This document shows positions 41,798 to 50,578 of a stretch of 59,512 nucleotides of DNA, piece after piece. The first letter of the stretch is position 1; each line of letters begins with the position of its first letter. The stretch comes from an uncultured Porphyromonas sp. GTDB lineage: Bacteria > Bacteroidota > Bacteroidia > Bacteroidales > Porphyromonadaceae. A model generated the notes under the pieces. It saw nothing but the letters and a program-made list of their open reading frames with translations, was not told the origin of the DNA and did no database searches. Where the stretch lies: NCBI GenBank assembly GCA_900546675.1, contig URDQ01000003.1:1-59512 (forward strand). The letters are read 5' to 3'. A program made the translations under genes and the position numbers.

Positions 41798-42431
41798 TAT
41801 GACGGGCATGTTATACATCTGTGGTGAAAGTCCACACGGGGCGTAGTTGCCAACGAACCCCATAGCGACTTGCAAGTTTCAAGGGGCGACCCTTGGGAGA
41901 GAAGAAGCAATAGCGAATTCGTGGCCTGACGAACAGAAACCTAATACTAAGGCGTATCAAGCGGACAAGCTGGCAAAGGACAGTGAAGATCCAAAAGGCA
42001 ACCGTAACCTTGATGCGTAAATTAGGCAGGTAAACGATGAAAGATGTATGACTTATCCCGCGAGGCCTCGGCAGTCCTAGAGGATAGTAACAACGAATGT
42101 CGAGGAGTCAGCAGAGGTCGAAGTAGCCGTTCTCGCGCAGGACAAGGCGAAGGACCGAATAATTCGTAACGTCAATCAAGAATGTATGTTCCGATGTACA
42201 TTGCTGACGAGTGGCAACGGTCAAAACGTCAATGCGATCGACCACATAGAGCTAAACAGGTATCCATCGGAAGCGGAAATTAAGAAAGACGGGAGATGAA
42301 ACTAATCGAACATGATTAGCCACTCTTTGAAAACGAATTAAACCGCCGTATGCCGAACGGCACGTACGGTGGTGTGAGAGGGAAGGAAACGAAAGTAGGT
42401 CAGAAAACTTTCGTTTCCCGACCTACTCGAT
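41798..42431 (+). mobile_element. group II intron without an internal reverse transcriptase ORF
   Basis: Domain V is clear: ACCGCCGTATGCC (from 42342), loop GAAC, then GGCACGTACGGTGGT (to 42375). Domain VI follows: GAGAGG (42376-42381), a 12-bp stem GGAAACGAAAGT/ACTTTCGTTTCC (42385-42418), then CCTACTC, where A42425 bulges as the branch point 7 bases from the presumed 3' end ...CTCGAT (42431). Domain I signatures occur near the 5' side (GTGGTGAAAGTCCAC, GGGGCGTAGTTGCCAACGAA). Domain IV is a stub (CTAATC/GATTAG, 42302-42319). No ORF above 60 codons is seen, so maturase must come from elsewhere. The 5' end (GTATGACGGG at 41798) is approximate. Confidence 0.85.
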
Positions 42432-42486
42432 TCTTGTGGCGTATGCTACGAGGGCATTCGCCGAACTATGTGATCGCCTCTCGCTC

Positions 42487-43293
42487 TTAGTAGGCTAGAC
42501 CCTCACGGGCTAGCTTCTCTTCCTGCTTGTAAAAGCGGAAGGTCTTCACCTGTAGCTCTACAGATGCATCGTCATCGCAGACGATGATGCTGGCTGGGTG
42601 TAGTTGCAGTGCCGAGATGGGACACATCTGCGTGATATGCCCTTCGACGGCTTTGCAGAGCGCATGGGCTTTGTTAGATCCACTGATCAGGATCATCACC
42701 TCACGGGCGTCTGTCACGGTGCCGACACCTACGGTGAGGGCGCGTGTGGGTACCTTCGAGAGGTCATTGTCAAAGAAGCGGCTGTTGTCACGGATCGTCT
42801 CGGGCATCAGACGCACCTCACGGGTGCGAGAGGCTAGCGAGGAGCCTGGCTCGTTGAAGGCGATATGCCCATCAGAGCCGATACCTCCGATGAAGAGGTC
42901 GATACCTCCGAGCGACTGGATCATCTCTTCGTAAGCTTGGCACTCAGCGGTAGTGTTTTCAGCCAAGCCATTGAGGAGGTGTGTATTCTTCGGGTCGATG
43001 TCGATATGGTCGAAGAAGTTGCTCTTCATAAAGTAGTGATAGCTCTCGGGGTGCGAAGGCTCTAGACCTACATACTCGTCCATATTGACTGTAATTACGT
43101 TTTTGAAGCTAATGCGTCCAGCCTGACAGGCTTTGGCCAGCTCTTGATACATACCAATAGGGGTAGAGCCTGTGGGCAGACCGATCACAAAGGGACGGTC
43201 AGCTGTGGGGCCAAACTCATTGATGCGTTTGATCACATGCTCTGCTGCCCATGCGGACATGGCAGCATAATCTTGCTCGATAACAAGTCTCAT
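42487..43293 (-). CDS. nagB: glucosamine-6-phosphate deaminase
   Basis: Converts glucosamine-6-phosphate to fructose-6-phosphate and ammonia, in aminosugar catabolism. 268 residues with the catalytic Asp in NMDEYVGL, GGIGSDGHIAFNEPGSSL (Asp/His/Glu active-site residues) and LPTGSTPIGMYQEL. Length equals the E. coli enzyme (266). Last gene of a run of minus-strand genes, 28 bases after the flavodiiron gene. Its 3' side abuts the group II intron, which lies on the opposite strand. Confidence 0.96.
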   Translation of the reverse strand: MRLVIEQDYAAMSAWAAEHVIKRINEFGPTADRPFVIGLPTGSTPIGMYQELAKACQAGRISFKNVITVNMDEYVGLEPSHPESYHYFMKSNFFDHIDIDPKNTHLLNGLAENTTAECQAYEEMIQSLGGIDLFIGGIGSDGHIAFNEPGSSLASRTREVRLMPETIRDNSRFFDNDLSKVPTRALTVGVGTVTDAREVMILISGSNKAHALCKAVEGHITQMCPISALQLHPASIIVCDDDASVELQVKTFRFYKQEEKLAREGLAY

Positions 43294-43321
43294 AGATTAT
43301 TAGTGTAGTTGGTATTTGGTA

Positions 43322-44536
43322 TTAACGGTAAAGTTCTAATAGCCTCTTGCCAATAGCAGCGCCTAGATCACGACCCTGAGCGAGTTGCTCTGATGTGGCG
43401 GCACCCTTGATCTCTACGGGATCGGTTACCTGCTCGAAGGCTAGCTTCTCTAGAATCTCGGGCATAAGCTTGACAGCTTTACCAGCCCAAGTGCATCCGC
43501 CGAAGTAGCCGATGAGGTGGTGCTTGACCTCGCGGAGGGCAACCTTGTTGAGGATCTCACGCATCGGGGGGAAGAGTTCGTTGCTATAGGTCGGTGCGCC
43601 AACGATGAGGGCGCGATACTTGAAGATGTCACGGAGCATGTGGGAGGGATCGGCCGTGCTGACGTTGTGCACGACAATCTCCTTGATGCCGCTCTGTGCT
43701 AGTCCCTGAGCGACCGCCTCGGCCATCTGCTCAGTGTGACCATACATACTGCCGTAGAGGATGACCGCACCACAGCTTGTATCGTACTTGCTGAGCTGGT
43801 CGTAGATGGCGAGTGCCTGGGGGAAGCCGTGCTCCGTCCATACGGGTCCATGAGTCGGACAGATGTACTGTGGCGACAGACCGAGAGAACTGTACTTCTC
43901 TAGAGCTTTCTGTACGAATGTGCCAAACTTACCTACGATGCAGGCGTAGTAGCGGTACATCTCCTCGTAGTAGAGGTCGAGGTTCATATCTCGGTCTATG
44001 ATAGCTCCATTGAGCGCGCCAAAGGTACCAAAGGCGTCGGCCGTAAAGAGGACGTTGTTCGAGCTTTCGTAGGTAAACATAACCTCGGGCCAGTGTACCA
44101 TCGGTGCCATAACGAACTGGAAGGAGAAGCCCCCTACCTCTAGAGGCTCTTTCTCCGAAACGACTACGCGCTGCTCCTGAGGGATCGGTGCGAAGTAAGA
44201 GTCGAGCATACCGAAGGTCTTGGCATTGCCCACCACCTTCATCTCGGGATAGAGGGTGCGTAGGAGACCGATAGAGCCACTGTGATCAGGCTCCATATGG
44301 TTTACGATGAGGTAGTCGATGGGACGATCGCCGATGATCGCTTTGATCTCGCCAAGGTGCTTCTCAGCGGTGGCTATCTCGACACCATCAATGAGTACGA
44401 CCTGCTCACCCACGAGCAGATAAGAGTTGTAGCTGACGCCATAGGGTAGTGACCAGGAGCCCTCGAAGAGTTGCTTCGTGCGGTCATTGACTCCGATATA
44501 GTATATTGAATCGGTAATCTGATTACGATATTCCAT
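43322..44536 (-). CDS. FprA-family flavodiiron protein
   Basis: 404 residues with two domains: an N-terminal metallo-beta-lactamase-like diiron domain (1-250: HMEPDHSGS near residue 81 supplies H-x-E-x-D-H, and MVHWPEVMFTY a further His) and a C-terminal flavodoxin domain (about 255-400: VILYGSMYGHTEQMAEAVA). Such proteins reduce oxygen to water or NO to N2O, a useful defence in an anaerobe. It lies 34 bases after lgt and 28 before nagB. Which substrate is used cannot be read from sequence. Confidence 0.92.
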   Translation of the reverse strand: MEYRNQITDSIYYIGVNDRTKQLFEGSWSLPYGVSYNSYLLVGEQVVLIDGVEIATAEKHLGEIKAIIGDRPIDYLIVNHMEPDHSGSIGLLRTLYPEMKVVGNAKTFGMLDSYFAPIPQEQRVVVSEKEPLEVGGFSFQFVMAPMVHWPEVMFTYESSNNVLFTADAFGTFGALNGAIIDRDMNLDLYYEEMYRYYACIVGKFGTFVQKALEKYSSLGLSPQYICPTHGPVWTEHGFPQALAIYDQLSKYDTSCGAVILYGSMYGHTEQMAEAVAQGLAQSGIKEIVVHNVSTADPSHMLRDIFKYRALIVGAPTYSNELFPPMREILNKVALREVKHHLIGYFGGCTWAGKAVKLMPEILEKLAFEQVTDPVEIKGAATSEQLAQGRDLGAAIGKRLLELYR

Positions 44537-44570
44537 AGTATAATGGTTGCTTTGTATATAGTGAATAGAT

Positions 44571-45485
44571 TTACTTCTTGTTTTGGTGAGCGGCTTGCTC
44601 CTTGCGCTGTGCCTCCTCAGCGAGTAGACGCTCTACCTCTGCCTGAGGTACTGGGTGGCGCAAGGCGTAGATGATCATACCAACTCCGATGATGATAAAG
44701 GGGATGCTGAGTAGTTGCCCTTGGTTAAGTCCGATGGAGTCGACTAGCTTGTGCTCCCACGGCTCCTGAACGAACTTGACCTGCTCGATGAGGATACGAG
44801 CTACGAAGGTGAGCGTCAGGAGTGTCCCGACGATGAGTCCCTGATACTTGTAGCCTGCATTGCGACGCCAATAAAGCCACATACAGATGGCGAAGACGAG
44901 TAGATAGGCGAGCGCCTCATAGATGGCTGTGGGGTGGCAAGGCATACCGCCTGCCATAGTCTGCCACTCCATAGAGCGTACGAAGCGAAAGCCCCAGGGG
45001 ACATCGGTAGGGTAGCCAAAGATCTCGCTATTCATCAGGTTGCCAATACGTATCATAGCTGCCACGAGTCCTACTGGTACGCAGAGCCGGTCCATACCCC
45101 AGAGGATAGGTTTGTGTGACACTTTGCGTGCGTAGATCCACATAACGATGATGAGACCGATCACACCACCGTGGCTCGCTAGTCCTCCCTCCCACGTCTT
45201 CAAGATCTCAACGGGGTTAGCGAGGTAGTAGAGCGGGTCGTAGAAGAGGCAATGCCCCAGTCTAGCACCTACGATCGTACCGATAGCTACGTACCAAAAG
45301 AGCTTGTCAAACCATGGCTCGGGCAAGCCTTCTTTTTGCCAAATGCGATGCACGATCCACGGACCGAAGACGAAGAGCCCCACAGCAAAGAGTACAGCAT
45401 ACCAGCGTAACTCAAAGGAGCCGATGGTAAAGATGGCGGGGCTGACGTCCCACGTGATAGCTAGTAGGGGTAGTGTGCTAGACAT
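44571..45485 (-). CDS. lgt: prolipoprotein diacylglyceryl transferase
   Basis: Transfers diacylglycerol from phosphatidylglycerol to the lipobox cysteine; it would act on the lipoproteins encoded in this window. The 304-residue protein has about seven membrane helices and the signature motifs GLASHGGVIGLIIVMWIYAR (HGG) and VAAMIRIGNLMNSEIFGYP. A charged C-terminal tail of about 25 residues (EVERLLAEEAQRKEQAAHQNKK) is additional. A heptad array lies directly before its start. Confidence 0.95.
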   Translation of the reverse strand: MSSTLPLLAITWDVSPAIFTIGSFELRWYAVLFAVGLFVFGPWIVHRIWQKEGLPEPWFDKLFWYVAIGTIVGARLGHCLFYDPLYYLANPVEILKTWEGGLASHGGVIGLIIVMWIYARKVSHKPILWGMDRLCVPVGLVAAMIRIGNLMNSEIFGYPTDVPWGFRFVRSMEWQTMAGGMPCHPTAIYEALAYLLVFAICMWLYWRRNAGYKYQGLIVGTLLTLTFVARILIEQVKFVQEPWEHKLVDSIGLNQGQLLSIPFIIIGVGMIIYALRHPVPQAEVERLLAEEAQRKEQAAHQNKK

Positions 45486-45486
45486 G

Positions 45487-45551
45487 TTGTTAGAGATTAG
45501 AGGTTAGAGATTAGAGGTTAGACCTTAGATGTTAGAGATTAGAAGTTAGAC
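45487..45551. repeat. TTAGANN heptad array between ddh and lgt
   Basis: Units TTAGAGA, TTAGAGG, TTAGAGA, TTAGAGG, TTAGACC, TTAGATG, TTAGAGA, TTAGAAG, TTAGAC follow without gaps. This is the cleanest heptad array of the window, sitting between the ddh stop and the lgt start. Confidence 0.8.
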
Positions 45552-46457
45552 TAGATGGGCGATCCAGTCGGAGCGGTCGCCGGCGAGGAGGTCTATGACT
45601 GGCACCTCGGGGAGCGTGTAGGCTCCTGGGGTGAGGCGCTGCGTAGCGCGGGCCGAGGCGACCATCATCTGGGCAGTCAGAGCGGGGTTGTTGATCTGCA
45701 TCTCGAAGGTGAGACGCTGATTGTGCGTTACGCCCGAGACCCCCTTGCGCATCATATGTACGCCATGACCTACGTCCTCTAGGGCTGCGACTGAGGAGAC
45801 GAAAGTAACGATCGTCTCGTCATGAGCGAAGTAATCATCGGCGAGGATCGCTTGACGTACCTGCTCTTCGTTGGCTCCTGCCTCTAGCTCTACATAGACC
45901 TGTCTGCGGTGCTGACCATAGCCTACAGGTAGGGTCATAGAGAGTGCGTCTCGGACACCTGCTATGGCACGTGCTGCCACGGAGTGTCCCATACTCATAC
46001 CAGGTCCGAAGTCTGTGTAAGTGATTCCCTCGGGTGCCATCGCCTGCATCAAGGTGCGGACGATCGAGTCGCTCCCAGGGTCCCAGCCAGCGCTGATGAT
46101 GGAGACCGCTTGGTGCTGCTGAGCTACCGCCATCAAGTCGTGGCGTAGCGTAGCTATCTGACTATGTATGTCGAAGCTGTCTACCGTGCAGAGACCCTGC
46201 GCGAGATAACGCTTGGCATAGTCAGGCACGGAGCGTGTCGGTACGGCTAAGATGGCGACATCTGCCTCGGGGAGGGCATCACCCTCACCATAAACGGCAA
46301 TGCCGTGAGCGATCAACGCTTGACTTTGTGGATCATCGCCCTTGGAGCGACGAACTACACCGACCAGCTCCATATCAGGAGCGGTGCGTACGGTGGTCAC
46401 CACCTGCTTGCCTACGTGTCCGTAGCCTACGACGAGTACTTTTATCTTTTGGTTCAT
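45546..46457 (-). CDS. ddh: meso-diaminopimelate D-dehydrogenase
   Basis: NADPH enzyme that makes meso-diaminopimelate directly from tetrahydrodipicolinate in one step, supplying lysine and peptidoglycan. From the ATG at 46457 (MNQKIKVLVVGYGHVGKQVV) it has 303 residues, near that of the P. gingivalis enzyme. GYGHVG is the nucleotide loop; SAGWDPGSDSIVR and TDFGPGMSMGHSVA are family-specific. The upstream ATG at 46490 adds 11 residues and cannot be excluded. It lies 29 bases after the YpfJ-like gene. Confidence 0.93.
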   Translation of the reverse strand: MNQKIKVLVVGYGHVGKQVVTTVRTAPDMELVGVVRRSKGDDPQSQALIAHGIAVYGEGDALPEADVAILAVPTRSVPDYAKRYLAQGLCTVDSFDIHSQIATLRHDLMAVAQQHQAVSIISAGWDPGSDSIVRTLMQAMAPEGITYTDFGPGMSMGHSVAARAIAGVRDALSMTLPVGYGQHRRQVYVELEAGANEEQVRQAILADDYFAHDETIVTFVSSVAALEDVGHGVHMMRKGVSGVTHNQRLTFEMQINNPALTAQMMVASARATQRLTPGAYTLPEVPVIDLLAGDRSDWIAHLV

Positions 46458-46486
46458 CTGTGATCTGCTATAGAATTGGTTGTTGC

Positions 46487-47347
46487 TCACAAGCGGTAAC
46501 GGCTCGCACCATCCAAGCTGCCCGACTCAAAGCCAGAGCGAAAGGCTTGCATACGCTGTGCTGAGGTACCGTGTGTGAATGAGTCTGGGACGGCATAGCC
46601 CTGCGCCTCTTTTTGCAAAGTGTCATCGCCGATAGCGTTGGCTGCTGTGAGCGCATCCTCGAGGTCTCCAGGCTCGATGAGTATGATGCCGAGTCGCTGT
46701 GCGTGGTATGCCCACACGCCAGCGAGATAGTCGGCTTGTAGCTCCAGCTGTACACTAGCGCGGTTGTACGCTTCTTGCGAGACACGCCCTCGCTGCTGGT
46801 GCAGTTTGTCGGAGATGCCGAGGAGGTTCTGCACATGATGCCCTACTTCGTGAGCAGTGACGTAAGCCATAGCTAGGTCTCCCGGCGCTTTGAAGCGAGA
46901 GGCGAGTAGATTGAAGAAGTCTAAGTCAATGTAAACCATCTGGTCGGCAGGGCAGTAGAAAGGTCCCACCTCGCTGGAGGCTCCTCCGCAACGGCTCTGC
47001 ACCTGATCGGTGAAGGTCACCAGTGTCGGTGCCGTGTAGGAGCGTTGTAGCTCGGAGGTGAAAAGGTCTGTCCATACGTCGTTGCAACTGTTGAAGACGC
47101 GTAGTGTGAAGACCTTGAACTCTTCGTTTTCATTGACTCGCGATGGGTCTACCTGCTCTGTCTGTGATCCAGGCAATGCATTGTTTGCCACCTGCATCAG
47201 TCCCGTGAGGTCTACACCGAAGAAGAGGCTAGCGAGGACGATGACGATACCGCCGATGCCACCTCCGAGGGCTAGTCCTCTGCCGGAGATGCGTCCACGT
47301 CTGTCTTGATAGTTTGCCGAGCTGTCGTTGGGTCTAAGCCATTTCAT
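46487..47347 (-). CDS. YpfJ-family neutral zinc metallopeptidase
   Basis: 286 residues: a basic cytoplasmic end, one membrane helix near residues 26-50 (LALGGGIGGIVIVLASLFFG) and a periplasmic zinc metallopeptidase domain with HEVGHHVQNLLG (HExxH) and QADYLAGVWAYHAQR (third ligand region). Family members are membrane-anchored with unclear substrates. Its start overlaps the stop of the MBL-LipB fusion by 4 bases (ATGA), so the two are coupled. Confidence 0.88.
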   Translation of the reverse strand: MKWLRPNDSSANYQDRRGRISGRGLALGGGIGGIVIVLASLFFGVDLTGLMQVANNALPGSQTEQVDPSRVNENEEFKVFTLRVFNSCNDVWTDLFTSELQRSYTAPTLVTFTDQVQSRCGGASSEVGPFYCPADQMVYIDLDFFNLLASRFKAPGDLAMAYVTAHEVGHHVQNLLGISDKLHQQRGRVSQEAYNRASVQLELQADYLAGVWAYHAQRLGIILIEPGDLEDALTAANAIGDDTLQKEAQGYAVPDSFTHGTSAQRMQAFRSGFESGSLDGASRYRL

Positions 47348-48915
47348 AGTATATCTTCGTTAGAAAGGTGGTACATAAGGTGCGTGAAGTGCTTGCGAAA
47401 GAGTCCCTCCAGCTGGTGCTTGACTAGCGGAAAGTAAACTTCCCCGTGTCCTATCTCTAACTCCATCGAGGTGACTCCCTTGTCGGTAAAGCCACATGGG
47501 TTGATGAGCTGGAAGTAGCTTAGGTCGGTATTGACGTTGAGTGCGAAGCCGTGCATCGTCACATAGCGAGAGGTGTGTACGCCGATAGCGCAAATCTTGC
47601 GAGCTTGCGGCGTATGCGCATCGATCCATACGCCCGTAGCGCCCTCGAGACGCTCCGAACGAATGCCGTAGAGGTAGAGGAGGTCGATGATGCACTGCTC
47701 CATCGTGTGGATGTACTCCTTGATCCCCACGTTGTAATGCTCTAGGTCAAAGATCGGGTAGCCCGTGATCTGCCCAGGACCATGGTAAGTGATGTCACCG
47801 CCACGCTCTATCTGGACGAGCTGAATGCCTCTAGAGTTGAGCAGATCCTCCGAGACGAGTAGGTTCGTCTGCTTACCATGCTTGCCGATCGTCAGCACTG
47901 GCTCATGCTCGCAAAAGAGTAATAGGTCCTCAGGTACCGTCTGATGCGCTACCTTAGCATCGATACGCTCGTGCCAAAGCTGTAGCTGCATCTCCAGCGC
48001 CTCTCGGTAATCGATCCTGCCACAATCCCTATAGGTAAAAGGTGCGGCACTGCTCCTCGTCAACTTACCTAGTGTACTCTGTGGCGAATAATCAGGCTCT
48101 TCTGTGTAGCCAGCCCCTGCGGTATAGCGTAGGGTCAATCCGTCGTAGCCGACGAAGGCCCCTGCGGGCAGTCGCTCTTGTAGCTCCGCTGTAGGCGGTG
48201 CATGGTGCGAAAGGTGAATGATGTAGCTGCGCTGTGGCTGAACCTGGGCGGTTAGTGCGAGAGCCTCCTCGATCGTTTGGTGTGTCGGGTGAGGCTTGGT
48301 GTAGCGCAGTCCATTGACAAAGAGTAGCTCCACACCTCGCAGCTTCTCCAGTTCCTCTGGGACGATGCTCTTTAGGTCGGTTAGGAAGCCAAAGCTTCCG
48401 ATGCGATAGCCTAGTATTGGCTGCTTGCCGTGCATCACCCGTATCGGCTCTATCGTCAGGTCGTATAGTGTAAACGGCTCTAGCGACGAGATGGGGTGCA
48501 GCGTCAAGTGTGGCGTGCCAGGATAGCGATGTGGTCCGAAGTAGTAGTGTAGTCGGGACTTGATCGACTCTAGTACGTTAGGCTCTGCGTAGATCGGTAG
48601 CTCGGTGCGCCACGAGATAGTGCGCAAGTCGTCCAGTCCTCCGATATGGTCGTAGTGCTGGTGCGTTAGGATGATCGCATCTAGATGATCGATGCCCGCT
48701 AGGAGTGCTTGCTGCCTGAAGTCTGCGCTACAATCGATCAGTATTCGCTTGCTCGCAGGTGAGATCACTAGAACCGATGTACGGGCGCGCTGGTCGCGAG
48801 GGTCTAGACTGAGACAAGTGCGACAGTAGCAACCCACCTCAGGTACGCCTGTGCTAGTACCTGAGCCGAGTAGCTTGACGATCTGTGGTGAGGGGAGGTT
48901 GTGACGAGAGGGCAT
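47344..48915 (-). CDS. lipB: fusion of a PhnP-like metallo-beta-lactamase hydrolase and lipoyl(octanoyl) transferase LipB
   Basis: Residues about 1-260 are an MBL-fold hydrolase: LLGSGTSTGVPEVGCYCRTC (Cys cluster like PhnP), LTHQHYDHIGG (HxHxDH at 85-90) and HLSHHA. Residues about 290-515 are LipB: RGGDITYHGPGQ, the catalytic lysine in KICAIGVHTSRY with MHGFALNVN, and the catalytic cysteine in NPCGF. LipB moves octanoate from acyl carrier protein to lipoyl domains. No stop or frameshift separates the halves; the linker is about 30 residues. It is 5 bases after murB and overlaps the YpfJ-like gene. Both active sites look intact. Confidence 0.92.
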   Translation of the reverse strand: MPSRHNLPSPQIVKLLGSGTSTGVPEVGCYCRTCLSLDPRDQRARTSVLVISPASKRILIDCSADFRQQALLAGIDHLDAIILTHQHYDHIGGLDDLRTISWRTELPIYAEPNVLESIKSRLHYYFGPHRYPGTPHLTLHPISSLEPFTLYDLTIEPIRVMHGKQPILGYRIGSFGFLTDLKSIVPEELEKLRGVELLFVNGLRYTKPHPTHQTIEEALALTAQVQPQRSYIIHLSHHAPPTAELQERLPAGAFVGYDGLTLRYTAGAGYTEEPDYSPQSTLGKLTRSSAAPFTYRDCGRIDYREALEMQLQLWHERIDAKVAHQTVPEDLLLFCEHEPVLTIGKHGKQTNLLVSEDLLNSRGIQLVQIERGGDITYHGPGQITGYPIFDLEHYNVGIKEYIHTMEQCIIDLLYLYGIRSERLEGATGVWIDAHTPQARKICAIGVHTSRYVTMHGFALNVNTDLSYFQLINPCGFTDKGVTSMELEIGHGEVYFPLVKHQLEGLFRKHFTHLMYHLSNEDIL

Positions 48916-48920
48916 AGGAC

Positions 48921-49964
48921 TCAGTCTATATAGCGCACCTCGGGACGTAGTGAGATGCCGAACTTACGACTCACCTCCTGCTGCACATGCTCTGCCAGTG
49001 CGACCACCTCTTGGCCTGTCGCTCCGCCATAGTTGACTAGGACGAGCGGCTGCTTCTCGTAGACCCCCACGGCACCTGTGCGGTAACCCTTGAGCCCCGT
49101 CTGGTCTATGAGCCACGCTGCTGAGAGCTTCACCTCCCCCCCGTTGTGGATCGGGTAGTGAGGCACGGGTGTGTCGTATTGCTTCGCCAGCTCCTCGTAC
49201 TGAGCTAGAGGCACGATAGGGTTCATGAAGAAGCTCCCGCCATTTGGTATCTCCTCAGGGTCGGGCAGCTTAGCACGGCGAATGCGTATCACCTCTTGGC
49301 GAATCTCCTCAGGTGTCGGCATCGTGTCGCGACCCTCGAAAGCTTTTGCCAGGGAGGCGTAGCTCAGATTGCAGGTCGGCTCGGTGCTTAGTATGAAGTG
49401 CACGTGCGTGACGATGTAGGAGTGGTACTGCGGATCTTTGAAGATGCTGTACCTATATTTATAGTCACACAGGGCGCTCGGTATGCGGAGCTTCATCCCT
49501 GTCGCTAGGTCGACCACATCGACCGCCACGATGTACTGAGAGATCTCGCTCCCGTAGGCCCCTATATTCTGTATGGCAGCAGCACCCACGGTGCCTGGGA
49601 TGAGAGACAAGTTCTCCACGCCATAGAGCCCACGGCTGAGCATCAGCTCCACAAAGTGATCCCACACGATGCCACTACCAGCCCGCACATGCTGCTGCCC
49701 TGGGTGGGTCAGCGCACTCTCGGTCTCATCGTAGTAGTGGAGGTCGTCTATCTGCGAGTAGAGGATGACGCCACGATAGGTCTCGTGTGTAAAGAGCAGG
49801 TTGCTCCCAGCGCCTATCGGCAGATAAGGCTGTGAGACAAAGTACTCATCACGTGCCAGTGTCTGAAGATCCTCAGCACTGCTGTAGTTGATCCACCAGT
49901 CAGCGGTGGTGTCGATCGCAAAAGTGTGGTACTCCCTAAGCGGATGATGCTGTTTGATCTCCAT
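48921..49964 (-). CDS. murB: UDP-N-acetylenolpyruvoylglucosamine reductase
   Basis: NADPH/FAD enzyme making UDP-MurNAc. 347 residues (type I length): FAD-binding segments YLPIGAGSNLLF and SGIVWDHFVEL, GVENLSLIPGTVGAAAIQNIGAYG, the Ser in NGGSFFMNPIV and GLKGYRTGAVGVYEKQPLVLVN. First gene of murB-lipB fusion-ypfJ-ddh. A hairpin (49983-50024) separates it from the upstream SPOR lipoprotein gene. Confidence 0.96.
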   Translation of the reverse strand: MEIKQHHPLREYHTFAIDTTADWWINYSSAEDLQTLARDEYFVSQPYLPIGAGSNLLFTHETYRGVILYSQIDDLHYYDETESALTHPGQQHVRAGSGIVWDHFVELMLSRGLYGVENLSLIPGTVGAAAIQNIGAYGSEISQYIVAVDVVDLATGMKLRIPSALCDYKYRYSIFKDPQYHSYIVTHVHFILSTEPTCNLSYASLAKAFEGRDTMPTPEEIRQEVIRIRRAKLPDPEEIPNGGSFFMNPIVPLAQYEELAKQYDTPVPHYPIHNGGEVKLSAAWLIDQTGLKGYRTGAVGVYEKQPLVLVNYGGATGQEVVALAEHVQQEVSRKFGISLRPEVRYID

Positions 49965-49982
49965 AGTTTATAGTGTCCGAAG

Positions 49983-50024
49983 AAGGAGCCTTAGAGTCTA
50001 TCAATGCAAACTCTAAGACTCCTT
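49983..50024 (-). terminator. terminator between the SPOR lipoprotein gene and murB
   Basis: AAGGAGCCTTAGAGT (49983-49997) pairs with ACTCTAAGACTCCTT (50010-50024), 15 bp with one mismatch and a 12-base loop. On the minus strand TTCTTCGG follows, a weak U run. It lies 28 bases past the stop of the SPOR gene. Confidence 0.65.
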
Positions 50025-50051
50025 TATCATGGGTTCGAGGTAAAGAAGCGA

Positions 50052-50534
50052 TTAGCGGATCTTCTCTAGAATCCAAGCGTCCTGGAAGTCAGGAGCAAAG
50101 CGATCCTTGATCTCTTCACGAGATCTCTCAGCATCGCTACGAGAGTCAAAGCTGGTGATGATGACACGGAGCATACCAGCCTCGTTTTGACCTAGTACAG
50201 GGTTATAACCCTGAGCCTGTAGACGCTCCTTGAGGGAGTAAGCGTTGGTATGATTTTGGAAAGAGCCGACGACCACGTTGTAGGTCTTGAGCATGGTTGC
50301 GTCCTCACCCTGGACGGCCTCTAGACGCTCGCGACGTAGCTGGATGTCAGCGACAGGCTCACGAGAGACGACGACACTAGCGGGAGGAGTCTGTGCAGGA
50401 GTCTGTTGCTCAGTAGCGACTTCGCGCTGCTTTGCTTTTTCGTACACCTGACGATAAGCACTCTGCTTGGGGGCACAAGCACCCACTGATAGGAGTAGTA
50501 GAGCGGAGGATAGGATGATTAATGCCTTTTTCAT
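50052..50534 (-). CDS. SPOR-domain lipoprotein
   Basis: From the ATG at 50534 it has 160 residues: signal MKKALIILSSALLLLSVGAC with lipidated cysteine, a polar linker and a C-terminal SPOR domain (about 85-158: YNVVVGSFQNHTNAYSLKER, LRVIITSFDSRSDAERSREE, FAPDFQDAWILE). SPOR domains bind denuded peptidoglycan strands at division sites, so a role in division or wall remodelling is likely. The upstream ATG at 50609 would precede the promoter-like TATCTTTG at 50580-50587 (minus strand) and is rejected. Confidence 0.88.
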   Translation of the reverse strand: MKKALIILSSALLLLSVGACAPKQSAYRQVYEKAKQREVATEQQTPAQTPPASVVVSREPVADIQLRRERLEAVQGEDATMLKTYNVVVGSFQNHTNAYSLKERLQAQGYNPVLGQNEAGMLRVIITSFDSRSDAERSREEIKDRFAPDFQDAWILEKIR

Positions 50535-50578
50535 ATCTGTATGTTGTTTGAACTTGTTGATTCGTTGTATTCTACACG

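Noticed and set aside
45487..45551. Telomere-like end sequence
   Set aside because: The TTAGAGR heptads resemble eukaryotic telomere units but are degenerate, internal and flanked by ordinary genes.
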